14,123 nucleotides of DNA from an uncultured bacterium. GTDB taxonomy: Bacteria > Bacteroidota > Bacteroidia > Bacteroidales > Muribaculaceae. This document shows positions 1 to 6,483 of the stretch, piece after piece. Location: positions 1 to 14,123 of the forward strand of contig CAMHGU010000034.1 of assembly GCA_946184715.1 (NCBI GenBank). The letters run 5' to 3'. The position numbers and the translations under genes were made by a program. The notes beneath the pieces were generated by a model. That model searched no databases. It had not been told where the DNA came from and saw only the letters and a program-made list of their open reading frames with translations. Each line of letters begins with the position of its first letter. Within the stretch, counting starts at the first letter, position 1.

Positions 1-146
1 CGGTTGCTCAGATAATTGGCTGCGGAGGCATCGGCCTCTTGCCACACGGGCTTAACGGCCGCAGCGTGCGCCCATGCAATGACAGCAAGCGCAAGTGTGA
101 TGGCAAATCGAGTGATTCGATTTGCGCGGATCCTAATAATCTTCAT
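1..146 (-). CDS. 5' fragment of a gene for an exported protein (partial, runs off left edge)
   Basis: Read on the minus strand, an ATG at 146-144 opens a frame that stays open to the window edge (48 complete codons). The N-terminus begins MKIIRIRANRITRFAITLAL, then AVIAWAHAAAVKPVW. This is a basic n-region, a hydrophobic core and an AHA/AAA-type cleavage site at about residues 27-30, so a Sec signal peptide is clearly visible. No lipobox cysteine is seen. The mature part visible here (about 18 residues) is too short to assign to a family. The gene is divergent from the DUF3127 gene across 357 bases. No convincing promoter box was found for it; TATCCTTG on the minus strand at 239-246 is one base off the TAnnTTTG consensus and lacks a partner. 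Confidence 0.7.
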   Translation of the reverse strand, partial: MKIIRIRANRITRFAITLALAVIAWAHAAAVKPVWQEADASAANYLSN

Positions 147-434
147 AGGTTTCGATATTCTTTTTTATACAATAATGTTAAATACTCGGTGAGGATAACT
201 CAATTGACGCTCCTCAGTAATCAGGTTCTACATTGCCGCAAGGATAGTGTAATACCTATGGTAGTAGCTTATTCTTGTGGCTATTAAGTTCATTCGGAAT
301 GGCGGTGCGAAATTAGGGAATAATCAAATCGGTTGTTCGGCTTGACGGTTAAGAGATGTTAATTCAGGAGGTAATGACAAAAAATTGTCGCAAATTGCAA
401 AATGCAGAAAAGGGGCGCAAAAATGGGCTCACAA

Positions 435-451
435 ATTTCAGTATCTGAAAT
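435..451. promoter_or_regulatory. Short perfect inverted repeat over the -33 region (possible operator)
   Basis: ATTTCAG-TAT-CTGAAAT is a perfect 7-bp inverted repeat with a 3-base centre. It overlaps the place where the -33 element of the downstream promoter should lie, so a dimeric regulator bound here would block transcription of the DUF3127 gene. The function is inferred only from symmetry and position. AT-rich palindromes of this size also occur by chance. Confidence 0.35.
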
Positions 452-467
452 AAAATCAATACCTTTG
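436..467 (+). promoter_or_regulatory. Bacteroidetes-type promoter for the DUF3127 gene
   Basis: TACCTTTG at 460-467 matches the -7 consensus TAnnTTTG. TTTC at 436-439, 20 bases upstream, stands in for the -33 TTTG. Transcription should begin near 472-475, giving a leader of about 30 bases to the ATG at 504. The leader is A-rich without a Shine-Dalgarno sequence, as is usual in this phylum. Confidence 0.6.
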
Positions 468-503
468 CTGATGGAAAAAGTAACACAAAAATAGCTACAT
501 AAT

Positions 504-896
504 ATGGAAATAACAGGCAAAATCATTCTGAAGCTTCCTTTGGCGCAAGGCACGTCGAAGGCCGGCAACGCTTGGCAGAAGCAGGAGTACGTACTCGAGA
601 CCCAGGAATCGTTCCCGCGTAAGGTGCATTTCGATTTCTTCGGCGACAAGGTGAATCAGTATCCTCTTGAGGTGAACAAGGTGTATCGTATATCGTTCGA
701 TATCGAGAGCCGCGAGTTCAACGGCCGCTGGTACACCGACATCCGCGCCTGGCGCGCTGAAGATGCAGCTGTCGCCCCTGCTGCCGCTCCTGCCGCCGCC
801 CCTGCTGCCGCTCCCGCGGCACCGCAGCCGGCCGCTCCGGCCCCTGCCCCCGACTTCCTCGGCGGCGACGAGAAGACCGACGACCTGCCGTTCTAA
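504..896 (+). CDS. DUF3127 family protein with SSB-like acidic C-terminal tip
   Basis: The 130-residue product matches my memory of the Bacteroidetes DUF3127 family. Residues 1-87 are a compact beta-rich domain beginning MEITGKIILKLP, with the family signatures KQEYVLETQ, ESREFNGRWYTDIRAW and FFGDKVNQY; an OB-like fold is plausible. Residues 88-115 are a low-complexity Ala/Pro linker built from repeated codons for AAAP units. The last residues, GGDEKTDDLPF, copy the layout of single-stranded-DNA-binding proteins: OB domain, flexible linker, then an acidic tip ending in a hydrophobic pair (DDDIPF in E. coli SSB). It is not the canonical SSB family. By analogy it may bind nucleic acid and recruit partners through the tip, but this is inference. 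It converges on recA and shares a terminator with it. Confidence 0.85.
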   Translation: MEITGKIILKLPLAQGTSKAGNAWQKQEYVLETQESFPRKVHFDFFGDKVNQYPLEVNKVYRISFDIESREFNGRWYTDIRAWRAEDAAVAPAAAPAAAPAAAPAAPQPAAPAPAPDFLGGDEKTDDLPF

Positions 897-918
897 TCAG
901 GGTGACCTTTTCAGACTA

Positions 919-960
919 TAAAATCAGCGGCCCCGCAATCGCGCGGGGCCGCTGATTTTA
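919..960. terminator. Bidirectional terminator, perfect 18-bp hairpin
   Basis: The left arm TAAAATCAGCGGCCCCGC (919-936) and right arm (943-960) are exact reverse complements around a 6-base loop. The A-rich and T-rich ends of the arms supply a U-run in either direction. The hairpin sits between the convergent DUF3127 gene (stop at 896) and recA (stop at 995), so it should end both transcripts. Confidence 0.93.
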
Positions 961-994
961 TTCATAGAGCTTATAGAATCGCTCGGGGAAGGCG

Positions 995-2047
995 TCAGTC
1001 GTTGCGCTTGGCTTCCATTGCGGCGAAGAGCTTGGCTTCAATCTCTTCTTGGAGCTCGGGGTTGTCGGCAATCATACGCTTTGCGGCGTCGCGTCCTTGA
1101 CCGAGCTTGGTGTCGTCGTAGCTGAACCAGGAGCCGCTCTTCTTGATGATGCCGTAGGCTACGCCGAGGTCGATAATCTCACCGAGGCGCGAGATGCCTT
1201 CGCCGAAGAGCACTTCAAACTCCGTGCGGCGGAATGGGGGCGCCACTTTGTTCTTGACAACTTTCACGCGCACCTGAGTGCCGTACACGTCGTCGCCGTC
1301 CTTAAGGGTGGCGATGCGGCGAATGTCGAGGCGCACGCTGGAGTAGAACTTGAGGGCGTTGCCGCCGGTGGTGGTCTCGGGATTGCCAAACATCACACCA
1401 ATCTTCTCGCGCAGCTGGTTGATGAAGATGCAGGTGGTGTTGGTCTTAGAGATGGTGGCGGTGAGCTTGCGGAGGGCTTGGCTCATAAGGCGGGCTTGGA
1501 GGCCCACTTTGTTTTCGCCCATCTCGCCGTCGATTTCGGCCTTGGGGGTGAGTGCAGCCACGGAGTCGATTACGATGAGGTCGATGGCCGAGGAGCGAAT
1601 GAGCTGGTCGGCGATTTCGAGGGCTTCTTCGCCGCAGTCGGGCTGCGAGATCCAGAGGTTGTTGACATCGACGCCGAGCTTCTCGGCATAGAAGCGGTCG
1701 AAGGCGTGCTCGGCATCGATGATAGCTGCGATGCCGCCTTGCTTCTGCACTTCGGCGATGGCGTGGATGGCGAGGGTGGTCTTGCCCGACGATTCGGGGC
1801 CGTAGATTTCGATGATTCGGCCGCGGGGATAGCCGCCAACGCCGAGGGCGTAGTCGAGGCCTATTGAGCCGGTGGGTATAACCTCCACGTTATCGACCTG
1901 GTCGTCGCCGAGGCGCATTATGGAGCCACGGCCGTGGGCTTTCTCTATCTTGTCCATAGCAATCTGGAGAGCTTTGAGCTTCTCGGCCGATGCTTCTTTG
2001 CGGCCGCCGGCGGCGGCTGCCTGCTGGTTGAGTTCGTTTTCTGCCAT
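995..2047 (-). CDS. recA: Recombinase RecA
   Basis: RecA forms filaments on single-stranded DNA, drives strand exchange in homologous recombination, and promotes self-cleavage of LexA-type repressors. The 350-residue length fits the family. Visible elements are Walker A GPESSGKT (residues 83-90), the DAEHAFD segment with catalytic Glu113, Walker B LIVIDS (157-162), the L1 region around EIDGEMGE, and the L2 segment FINQLREKIGVMFGNPETTT (208-227). The start at 2047 (MAENELNQQ) is chosen because the same frame continues upstream as an open shadow inside bcp, but only this start gives a normal RecA. The C-terminal tail (EAKLFAAMEAKRND) is less acidic than that of E. coli. The gene begins 22 bases after bcp with no room for its own promoter in the gap, so it is probably co-transcribed with bcp. 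Confidence 0.98.
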   Translation of the reverse strand: MAENELNQQAAAAGGRKEASAEKLKALQIAMDKIEKAHGRGSIMRLGDDQVDNVEVIPTGSIGLDYALGVGGYPRGRIIEIYGPESSGKTTLAIHAIAEVQKQGGIAAIIDAEHAFDRFYAEKLGVDVNNLWISQPDCGEEALEIADQLIRSSAIDLIVIDSVAALTPKAEIDGEMGENKVGLQARLMSQALRKLTATISKTNTTCIFINQLREKIGVMFGNPETTTGGNALKFYSSVRLDIRRIATLKDGDDVYGTQVRVKVVKNKVAPPFRRTEFEVLFGEGISRLGEIIDLGVAYGIIKKSGSWFSYDDTKLGQGRDAAKRMIADNPELQEEIEAKLFAAMEAKRND

Positions 2048-2069
2048 TGTAGTATAGGTTGTTATGTTG

Positions 2070-2528
2070 TTATTTTTCAGCGATGATGTCGAGAATCTGG
2101 CGGGCGGCATCTTTGGTGTTGACCTTGGTGATGATATGGGTGATGACGCCCTCGGTGTCGGTGAGGAAGGTGGTGCGGACGGTGCCCATATATTCACGGC
2201 CGGCCATCTTCTTGAGCTGCCACACCCCGAAGGCTTGGTTGAGCGCGGTGTCGGTGTCGGCCACAAGGCGGAAGGGGAGGCTGTACTTTTGGGCAAAACG
2301 GCCGTGCGACTCTTGTGAGTCCTTGCTTACGCCTATGATTTCGAATCCGGCGCGTCGCAGCTCAGCGTAGCCGTCGCGGAGCGAGCAGGCCTCGGCGGTG
2401 CAGCCTGGAGTGCTGTCCTTGGGGTAGAAGTAGATAGCAAGGCGCCGGCCTGCGTATTCGCTGGCTGTGACGGGCTTGCCGTGGGTATCGGTGCCGAGCT
2501 GTTCGGGTATCTTGTCGCCTATTTTCAT
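2070..2528 (-). CDS. bcp: Thioredoxin-dependent thiol peroxidase (peroxiredoxin, BCP family)
   Basis: This cytoplasmic peroxiredoxin reduces hydrogen peroxide and organic hydroperoxides using a peroxidatic cysteine that is then recycled by thioredoxin. The 152-residue protein has the BCP signature YPKDSTPGCTAEAC at about residues 35-48. Cys43 is the expected peroxidatic residue and Cys48 the resolving one, as in the C45/C50 pair of E. coli Bcp. SLRD follows, and the conserved Arg lies in GTVRTTFL. There is no signal peptide. It is the first gene of a bcp-recA unit behind a strong promoter. The pairing of bcp with recA is, as I recall, common in Bacteroidales. Confidence 0.96.
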   Translation of the reverse strand: MKIGDKIPEQLGTDTHGKPVTASEYAGRRLAIYFYPKDSTPGCTAEACSLRDGYAELRRAGFEIIGVSKDSQESHGRFAQKYSLPFRLVADTDTALNQAFGVWQLKKMAGREYMGTVRTTFLTDTEGVITHIITKVNTKDAARQILDIIAEK

Positions 2529-2572
2529 TGTCGTGATTGGTTTTTAGGGGTTGGGTAATTGAAAAGAGTAAT

Positions 2573-2603
2573 CAAAGTTACCACTTTTTCGGGTAATATC
2601 AAA
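2573..2603 (-). promoter_or_regulatory. Consensus Bacteroidetes promoter for bcp-recA
   Basis: On the minus strand a -33 TTTG (2600-2603) is followed after exactly 19 bases by TAACTTTG (2573-2580), a full match to TTTG-N19-TAnnTTTG. Transcription should start near 2566-2568, leaving a leader of about 40 bases to the bcp ATG at 2528. I see no obvious LexA-like palindrome overlapping it. Confidence 0.8.
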
Positions 2604-2634
2604 ATAAGGTGTGCGTGTGCTTTTCGAGTGGAGA

Positions 2635-2826
2635 TTATAAAATCAAACCTAACAAAATCAGGGCGAGAGCGGCGAGGGCCGGCTTCTCGTAGTCGTGGGC
2701 GTGGCAGGAGGCGGTGTCGGGGGCCTGCGGCTCCGGTGTGGGTGAGGACGTGAGTGTGGCGGCGGGCTCATAGTCGAAGTTGAGAGCCATCTGCCGGGTC
2801 GTTATGTCATTGTTTCTGCGTTTCAT
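2635..2826 (-). CDS. Small protein with hydrophobic C-terminus, unknown function
   Basis: This is a 63-codon frame starting MKRRNNDITTRQMALNFDYE. It has a basic start, a Pro/Thr/Ser-rich middle (LTSSPTPEPQAPDTA), a CHAH motif, and a hydrophobic end (PALAALALILLGLIL, about residues 49-63) long enough to insert into a membrane only marginally. I do not recognise the family. The frame extends upstream to a TTG at 2883, but that would start above the promoter box at 2860-2867, so the ATG at 2826 is preferred. It lies between the six-gene operon terminator and bcp, reads in the same direction, and is separated from bcp by 106 bases holding bcp's own promoter. It could be a tail-anchored small membrane protein, or a chance frame, but the promoter and leader spacing favour a real gene. 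Confidence 0.55.
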   Translation of the reverse strand: MKRRNNDITTRQMALNFDYEPAATLTSSPTPEPQAPDTASCHAHDYEKPALAALALILLGLIL

Positions 2827-2859
2827 AGTCGAGAGAGTATTAGTCGTTGATTTACGATG

Positions 2860-2867
2860 CAAAGATA
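2860..2867 (-). promoter_or_regulatory. -7 promoter element for the small gene
   Basis: TATCTTTG on the minus strand matches TAnnTTTG and lies about 33 bases before the ATG at 2826, giving a leader of roughly 27 bases. No TTTG is found at the right distance upstream, so the promoter is only half supported. Confidence 0.45.
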
Positions 2868-2930
2868 TGGGGGCGATGGGCAAGAATCAGGCACATCATT
2901 GTTAACGAAAGTGAAAAGTGACAATAAACG

Positions 2931-2966
2931 GCAAGCGCACCGTCCCGAGGGGGGCGATGCGCTTGC
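2931..2966 (-). terminator. Terminator hairpin after the six-gene operon
   Basis: On the minus strand GCAAGCGCA (2958-2966) and TGCGCTTGC (2931-2939) form a perfect 9-bp stem. The inner 18 bases can extend it further with one mismatch. The distal side continues GTTTATTG, a weak U-rich tract. It sits 25 bases after the stop codon of the last gene of the leftward operon. Confidence 0.7.
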
Positions 2967-2991
2967 GCGATATAGGGATAGAGGGATTGGA

Positions 2992-4917
2992 TTAGCGCAC
3001 GAATACCTTGCGGACGGAGCCGTCGCTGTAGCGCACGATGTTGATACCCTGCTGGGGAGCCGAGATCTGACGGCCATCGATAGCGTAGCGAGCTACCTCC
3101 ACGGCGTTCTTGCTGTCGATGCTTGCGGCTTCCACGCCCGAGCCGGCCTTTACGAGAGCCTTGGCGGCATTGGCGATGATACCGTTGTTATCGACCACGA
3201 GAGCCACCACGTAGATCTGCTCATAGTTGAGAGCCTTCAGGAGAGCGGCTTTGGTGGGCATCTTGAGGGTGTAGGTGTTGGTCTGCACCTCATCAGCCAC
3301 GAAGTCGGCGAGGGCATCGGTCTGCACCTTGCCGCTCTTGTAGGAGGCCACGAGAGCCACGTCGTCGTAGGTCCAAGTGATTTTGTTGCCGGCAGTAGCG
3401 AGCCACTGGAGATCCTCTTCAAGAATTTCCATGCCATTGTAGTAGTTGGACTGCTTGAACGAGGCGGCAGTGCTTTCCACGCCGTCGGCAATTACTACGT
3501 ATTCCACGTGGTAGCCCTTGGCGTTGAGGAGCGGTGTGATAGAGGCGGTTGCGGTCACCTCGGTGTTGTCGTCGTTGAATGCGCCTTCCACTTCCACGCC
3601 CACCTTAGCGGGGATAACGAGCTCAGCGGCGAAGTCGAGGAGGATGTCGCTACCCGAGCCGTAGTAGGGGTCGATTTCGCCCTTGCGGTCGATGAGGCAC
3701 GAGGGAGCGGAACCCGAGAAGATGCGCGGATAAGCGGTGGAGGGGTTGAGATACATGGGGTCGGTGCTGTTGTAGCCGTGCACGCCGATGCCGATGAAGT
3801 TGTCGGGGAACGCTTCGCGGAGCTTCTTCATTCCGACGAGGCCGCGGGGGCAGTAGCCGCAACCGGTACCGGTAAACTCTTCTACCACCACATTGCGCTG
3901 CGTATTCTGCGAGATTGTGGTGAGGGTGAAGTCGGCGGCAGCGGTGAGGGCGTTGGGCTCGCCGTTGACCTTCACGATGTGGAATGTCTTGGCCACGGAG
4001 CCAAGCTCGGCTTCGGGTTCGACTTCGATAGCGATGGTACCCTTAGCGCCGATGCCTTTGAGAGCGGTGATCTCGAGCTCTTGGTAGTCGGCTTCGGTGG
4101 GAGCTACGCCCTTGTCGGTGATGGCGTAGGTGATAGAGGTGATGTCCTTAGCGCCTTCGTTGGTAATCCACGTTGCGAGCACGCCGGAGGTGTTGTCTTT
4201 CTGAGCGGCTACCACTTCGGTGATAGAGCCTACGCTGGCGGCGTAGTCTTCAAAATCGCCGGCGATGAGCGCCTTGATGGCGATGTTGCCGAATCCATTT
4301 TCGGCGAGGTTGCTCCATTCAGGCACGTTGTTCGAGGTGCGCACCCAGTTGGCATTGTGCTCGATGGTGGGAGTGTCGGCAAACACAATCGGGTATTGGT
4401 TGTCTTCGCCGGTGGTGCTGTCGATGGTGTAGGAGTAGCCTACGTACACACCCTCTTCGCCCACAGTGTAGGCCTCGGGGAGAGTGAACTCGTTGAGCAC
4501 GCCGTAGTTGCCGGTCTCGTCTTCAGCGCTAATGTTAAGGTCGGACGCGGGGATTTCGTATTCCACATCGTGGGTGCCGGCAGTGAGCTTGGTGTCGAGC
4601 CACACCTTTACATTGATGGTGGAAGAGGCGGCGAGATAGAAGCGCACGGCCTTGATGGTCTTGCCGAGGGCTACGCCGTTGCCGGGGAGGAAGATAGCCT
4701 GCTCGTAGGTCTCGGCAGCGCCGGTGCCTACGCCGGAGCGGGCTTCATCGCCGTCGAAGTAGCCGTACCACATCTCGGCCGGTGACGACGATTTCCATAC
4801 TGACTTGGAGGGAGTGAAGCCTTTGGCTCTTGCCGCGGGATTCTTAGCCAGAGGGCTTGCTGTGAGCCCTACGGCGGTGGCTGCGATAGCCACGAGGGTA
4901 AGTAAACGTTTTACCAT
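2992..4917 (-). CDS. Large exported Omp28-like thioredoxin-fold protein with CxxC and C-terminal sorting-type tail
   Basis: The product has 641 residues. It has a signal peptide (residues 1 to about 20, ending near GLTAS). Residues 45-220 form a beta-rich, jelly-roll-like region. Residues 225-340 resemble a fibronectin/Ig-like module. An Omp28-related thioredoxin-like domain starts near 341: VVVEEFTGTGCGYCPRG carries Cys353-x-x-Cys356, and SAPSCLIDR (about 403-411) is the expected cis-proline segment with a third cysteine, Cys407. The end, GRQISAPQQGINIVRYSDGS followed by VRKVFVR, resembles type IX secretion type A tails or their gut Bacteroidales relatives. The protein is expected outside the cytoplasm, probably at the surface. 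It is the last gene of the operon, 36 bases after its neighbour, whose tail is nearly the same. The spacer holds two copies of ATTCAACCT (minus strand) just before the ATG. Redox role is inferred from the CxxC and operon company. Confidence 0.88.
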   Translation of the reverse strand: MVKRLLTLVAIAATAVGLTASPLAKNPAARAKGFTPSKSVWKSSSPAEMWYGYFDGDEARSGVGTGAAETYEQAIFLPGNGVALGKTIKAVRFYLAASSTINVKVWLDTKLTAGTHDVEYEIPASDLNISAEDETGNYGVLNEFTLPEAYTVGEEGVYVGYSYTIDSTTGEDNQYPIVFADTPTIEHNANWVRTSNNVPEWSNLAENGFGNIAIKALIAGDFEDYAASVGSITEVVAAQKDNTSGVLATWITNEGAKDITSITYAITDKGVAPTEADYQELEITALKGIGAKGTIAIEVEPEAELGSVAKTFHIVKVNGEPNALTAAADFTLTTISQNTQRNVVVEEFTGTGCGYCPRGLVGMKKLREAFPDNFIGIGVHGYNSTDPMYLNPSTAYPRIFSGSAPSCLIDRKGEIDPYYGSGSDILLDFAAELVIPAKVGVEVEGAFNDDNTEVTATASITPLLNAKGYHVEYVVIADGVESTAASFKQSNYYNGMEILEEDLQWLATAGNKITWTYDDVALVASYKSGKVQTDALADFVADEVQTNTYTLKMPTKAALLKALNYEQIYVVALVVDNNGIIANAAKALVKAGSGVEAASIDSKNAVEVARYAIDGRQISAPQQGINIVRYSDGSVRKVFVR

Positions 4918-4953
4918 AGGTTGAATGTTAATAAAAGGTTGAATATTAATGGT

Positions 4954-5607
4954 TTATTTCACGAGTTCTTTGCGTGCGGTACCGTCGCTGAAGCGCACGA
5001 TGTTGATGCCTGGCTGCGGCTCACTGAGGCGCTGTCCGGCTACGTTGTAGCGGGCGCTCTCGGAGGCGGCGTCGGTCTTGATGCCGGCCACGCCTGATTC
5101 GCTGTATTGGAAATTGAGCGTGATGGAGGCGCCTGTGTCGTCGGTAGTCCAGCTGCTCATAGCGGTGTGTCCCAGCTCCACGGTGAGCTTCACGCGGCAG
5201 GAGCCATCCTCGATGGCAAACCACTCGCATTGGGCGTCGGAGGGCGTATCGCCGCTCAGGCGCGTGCTCTCGGTGACGTAGTTCCCGGCTTCGCTCCACA
5301 GGTGGCAGTTGACGGGGAAGCAGAGCTGGAAGTCGCCGTTGTCGATGCTCTGAAGCTCGATGGCGATACGCATCTCTTGCGAGGCGTCGGCGGTGCCGCG
5401 CTTGATGTAGAGGCCCGAGGGGAGCATTATCGACTTTTCGCCGGTCTCGGGGTCTTCTTCCACGATGGCGTCGCTGACGGTAAGCTCATAGCCGTTGTCG
5501 AAAGCCTCGCCATCGGCGTTGGTAAACACGAAAGCGTCGGGGGCCTCGGCCAGCGCCGCTGCGGCGCCCGTCGCAAAGATTGCTAAAAGAGTAAAGATTC
5601 GTTTCAT
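4954..5607 (-). CDS. Small exported protein with four cysteines and sorting-type C-terminal tail
   Basis: The product has 217 residues. The signal peptide is MKRIFTLLAIFATGAAAALA, cleaved near residue 20. The mature body is beta-rich and acidic, with four cysteines at 96, 101, 127 and 137 that could make two disulfides. The tail (about 185-217, YNVAGQRLSEPQPGINIVR, then FSDGTARKELVK) is nearly the same as that of the following 641-residue protein. I do not recognise the body as a named family. It sits in the operon 44 bases after the Omp28-like lipoprotein gene. Its paired cysteines make it a plausible client of the thiol-exchange proteins encoded upstream (inference). The exact surface fate depends on whether the host has a type IX or similar exporter. 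Confidence 0.82.
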   Translation of the reverse strand: MKRIFTLLAIFATGAAAALAEAPDAFVFTNADGEAFDNGYELTVSDAIVEEDPETGEKSIMLPSGLYIKRGTADASQEMRIAIELQSIDNGDFQLCFPVNCHLWSEAGNYVTESTRLSGDTPSDAQCEWFAIEDGSCRVKLTVELGHTAMSSWTTDDTGASITLNFQYSESGVAGIKTDAASESARYNVAGQRLSEPQPGINIVRFSDGTARKELVK

Positions 5608-5651
5608 AAGCGGTTATTTATTAGTTTGTTGATTTCGGGTGGAGATGGGGG

Positions 5652-6473
5652 TTACTCGGTGGGGGTGATTGTCACTTTGGCTTTGGCCACTTGGAGCACG
5701 CCGTTATCGTCGTAAACGAAGGCTACGGCGCTCATATTTTCGACCACCCAGTCGTCGGCCGCGGTATAGGCGGAGTTGACGGTCTTCAGCTCGCCTTCGG
5801 CGATGGAGAACTCTTGTCCCCAGGTGCCGTTGACGGCACATCGGAACACGTGGTTGTGGACGTATTGGGTGTCGGAGATGGTGACGTTGTCGTTGTCGAT
5901 GGGGTCGTGCCGCTCTTGGTAGGCGACGATTCCGTCTTCGATGAGCCAGATCTGGAGGTTGCCGGCTACGGTGCCGGAGGAGCCGGAGGCGGTGACGCTG
6001 ATGGCAATCTCTTTGGAGCCGGGGGCGGCGGTGGCCATGACGTTGATCTCGAGGGGCGCGGTCTTGGCCAGCTCGGAGGTGACCTCGGCGGCCCAGTCGG
6101 TGTGGAGCATAGCGCCGTGGCGGTTGACGAGGCCTATGGGCTGGAAGTCAAGGCCGAAGTGGGCGAAGTACTCGTTGCCGGTGGCGGTGGTGAGCTTATA
6201 GGGGGTGCCTTTGACGCTCTTGCCGAAGGGCCCGGAGTAGATGCCTACGGCTATGACCTTGTCGTCGCCGTATTGCTCTTGTAGCTGCTCAATGACGGCG
6301 GTGGCTCGGGGGCAGTTGACGCAGCGCTGGCCGGTGTAGTCCTCGATGAGCACGGCGCGGTTGACCTCGGCGGGCTTGACGTAGATGAGGCGGTCGTCGG
6401 GGCCTTTCTCGTCGCAGCCGACGAGAGCGGTAGCGGCCAGCAGGAGGGCTGTTATCTTATTGAGGTGTTTCAT
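5652..6473 (-). CDS. Omp28-related lipoprotein with thioredoxin-like CxxC
   Basis: The product has 273 residues. The start MKHLNKITALLLAATALVGC has a clear lipobox (LVGC, acylated Cys20) followed by DEKGPDD, so it should be a lipoprotein; the acidic residues after Cys20 resemble outer-membrane or surface lipoprotein export signals of Bacteroidetes. The thioredoxin-like core starts near 38: AVLIEDYTGQRCVNCPRAT holds Cys51-x-x-Cys54, and FQPIGLVNRHG (about 110) is the cis-proline segment. The C-terminal half (about 140-273) is beta-sandwich-like. It belongs with Omp28-related outer membrane proteins. It begins 10 bases after the DUF6029-like barrel gene, so translation is probably coupled. A function as a thiol-disulfide exchange protein at the outer membrane is inferred from CxxC and context. 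Confidence 0.9.
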   Translation of the reverse strand: MKHLNKITALLLAATALVGCDEKGPDDRLIYVKPAEVNRAVLIEDYTGQRCVNCPRATAVIEQLQEQYGDDKVIAVGIYSGPFGKSVKGTPYKLTTATGNEYFAHFGLDFQPIGLVNRHGAMLHTDWAAEVTSELAKTAPLEINVMATAAPGSKEIAISVTASGSSGTVAGNLQIWLIEDGIVAYQERHDPIDNDNVTISDTQYVHNHVFRCAVNGTWGQEFSIAEGELKTVNSAYTAADDWVVENMSAVAFVYDDNGVLQVAKAKVTITPTE

Positions 6474-6483
6474 AGCTGGAGGG

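Larger units (their letters stand above)
147..503. other. 357-base AT-rich divergent intergenic region
   Basis: No coding frame with convincing composition is seen here. The region is far more AT-rich than the flanking genes. Its right end holds the promoter and a short palindrome in front of the DUF3127 gene. The remainder (about 147-430) holds no hairpin or RNA element that I can recognise. It must contain the start signals of the leftward gene, which I could not place firmly. Confidence 0.6.

Noticed and set aside
504..896. Calling this gene the canonical single-stranded-DNA-binding protein (ssb)
   Set aside because: The C-terminal tip is SSB-like, but the core motifs (KQEYVLETQ, NGRWYTDIRAW) are those of DUF3127, not of SSB.
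2048..2296. An 83-codon N-terminal extension of recA reaching into bcp
   Set aside because: The extension is Pro/Ser/Thr-rich and overlaps bcp in another frame. The start at 2047 gives the normal RecA length and N-terminus.
2857..4785. A 642-codon open frame on the plus strand, opposite the large Omp28-like gene
   Set aside because: It is rich in Gly/Val/His/Glu runs with no domain, and mirrors the codon bias of the minus-strand gene. The minus-strand product has a signal peptide, a CxxC domain and a sorting tail.
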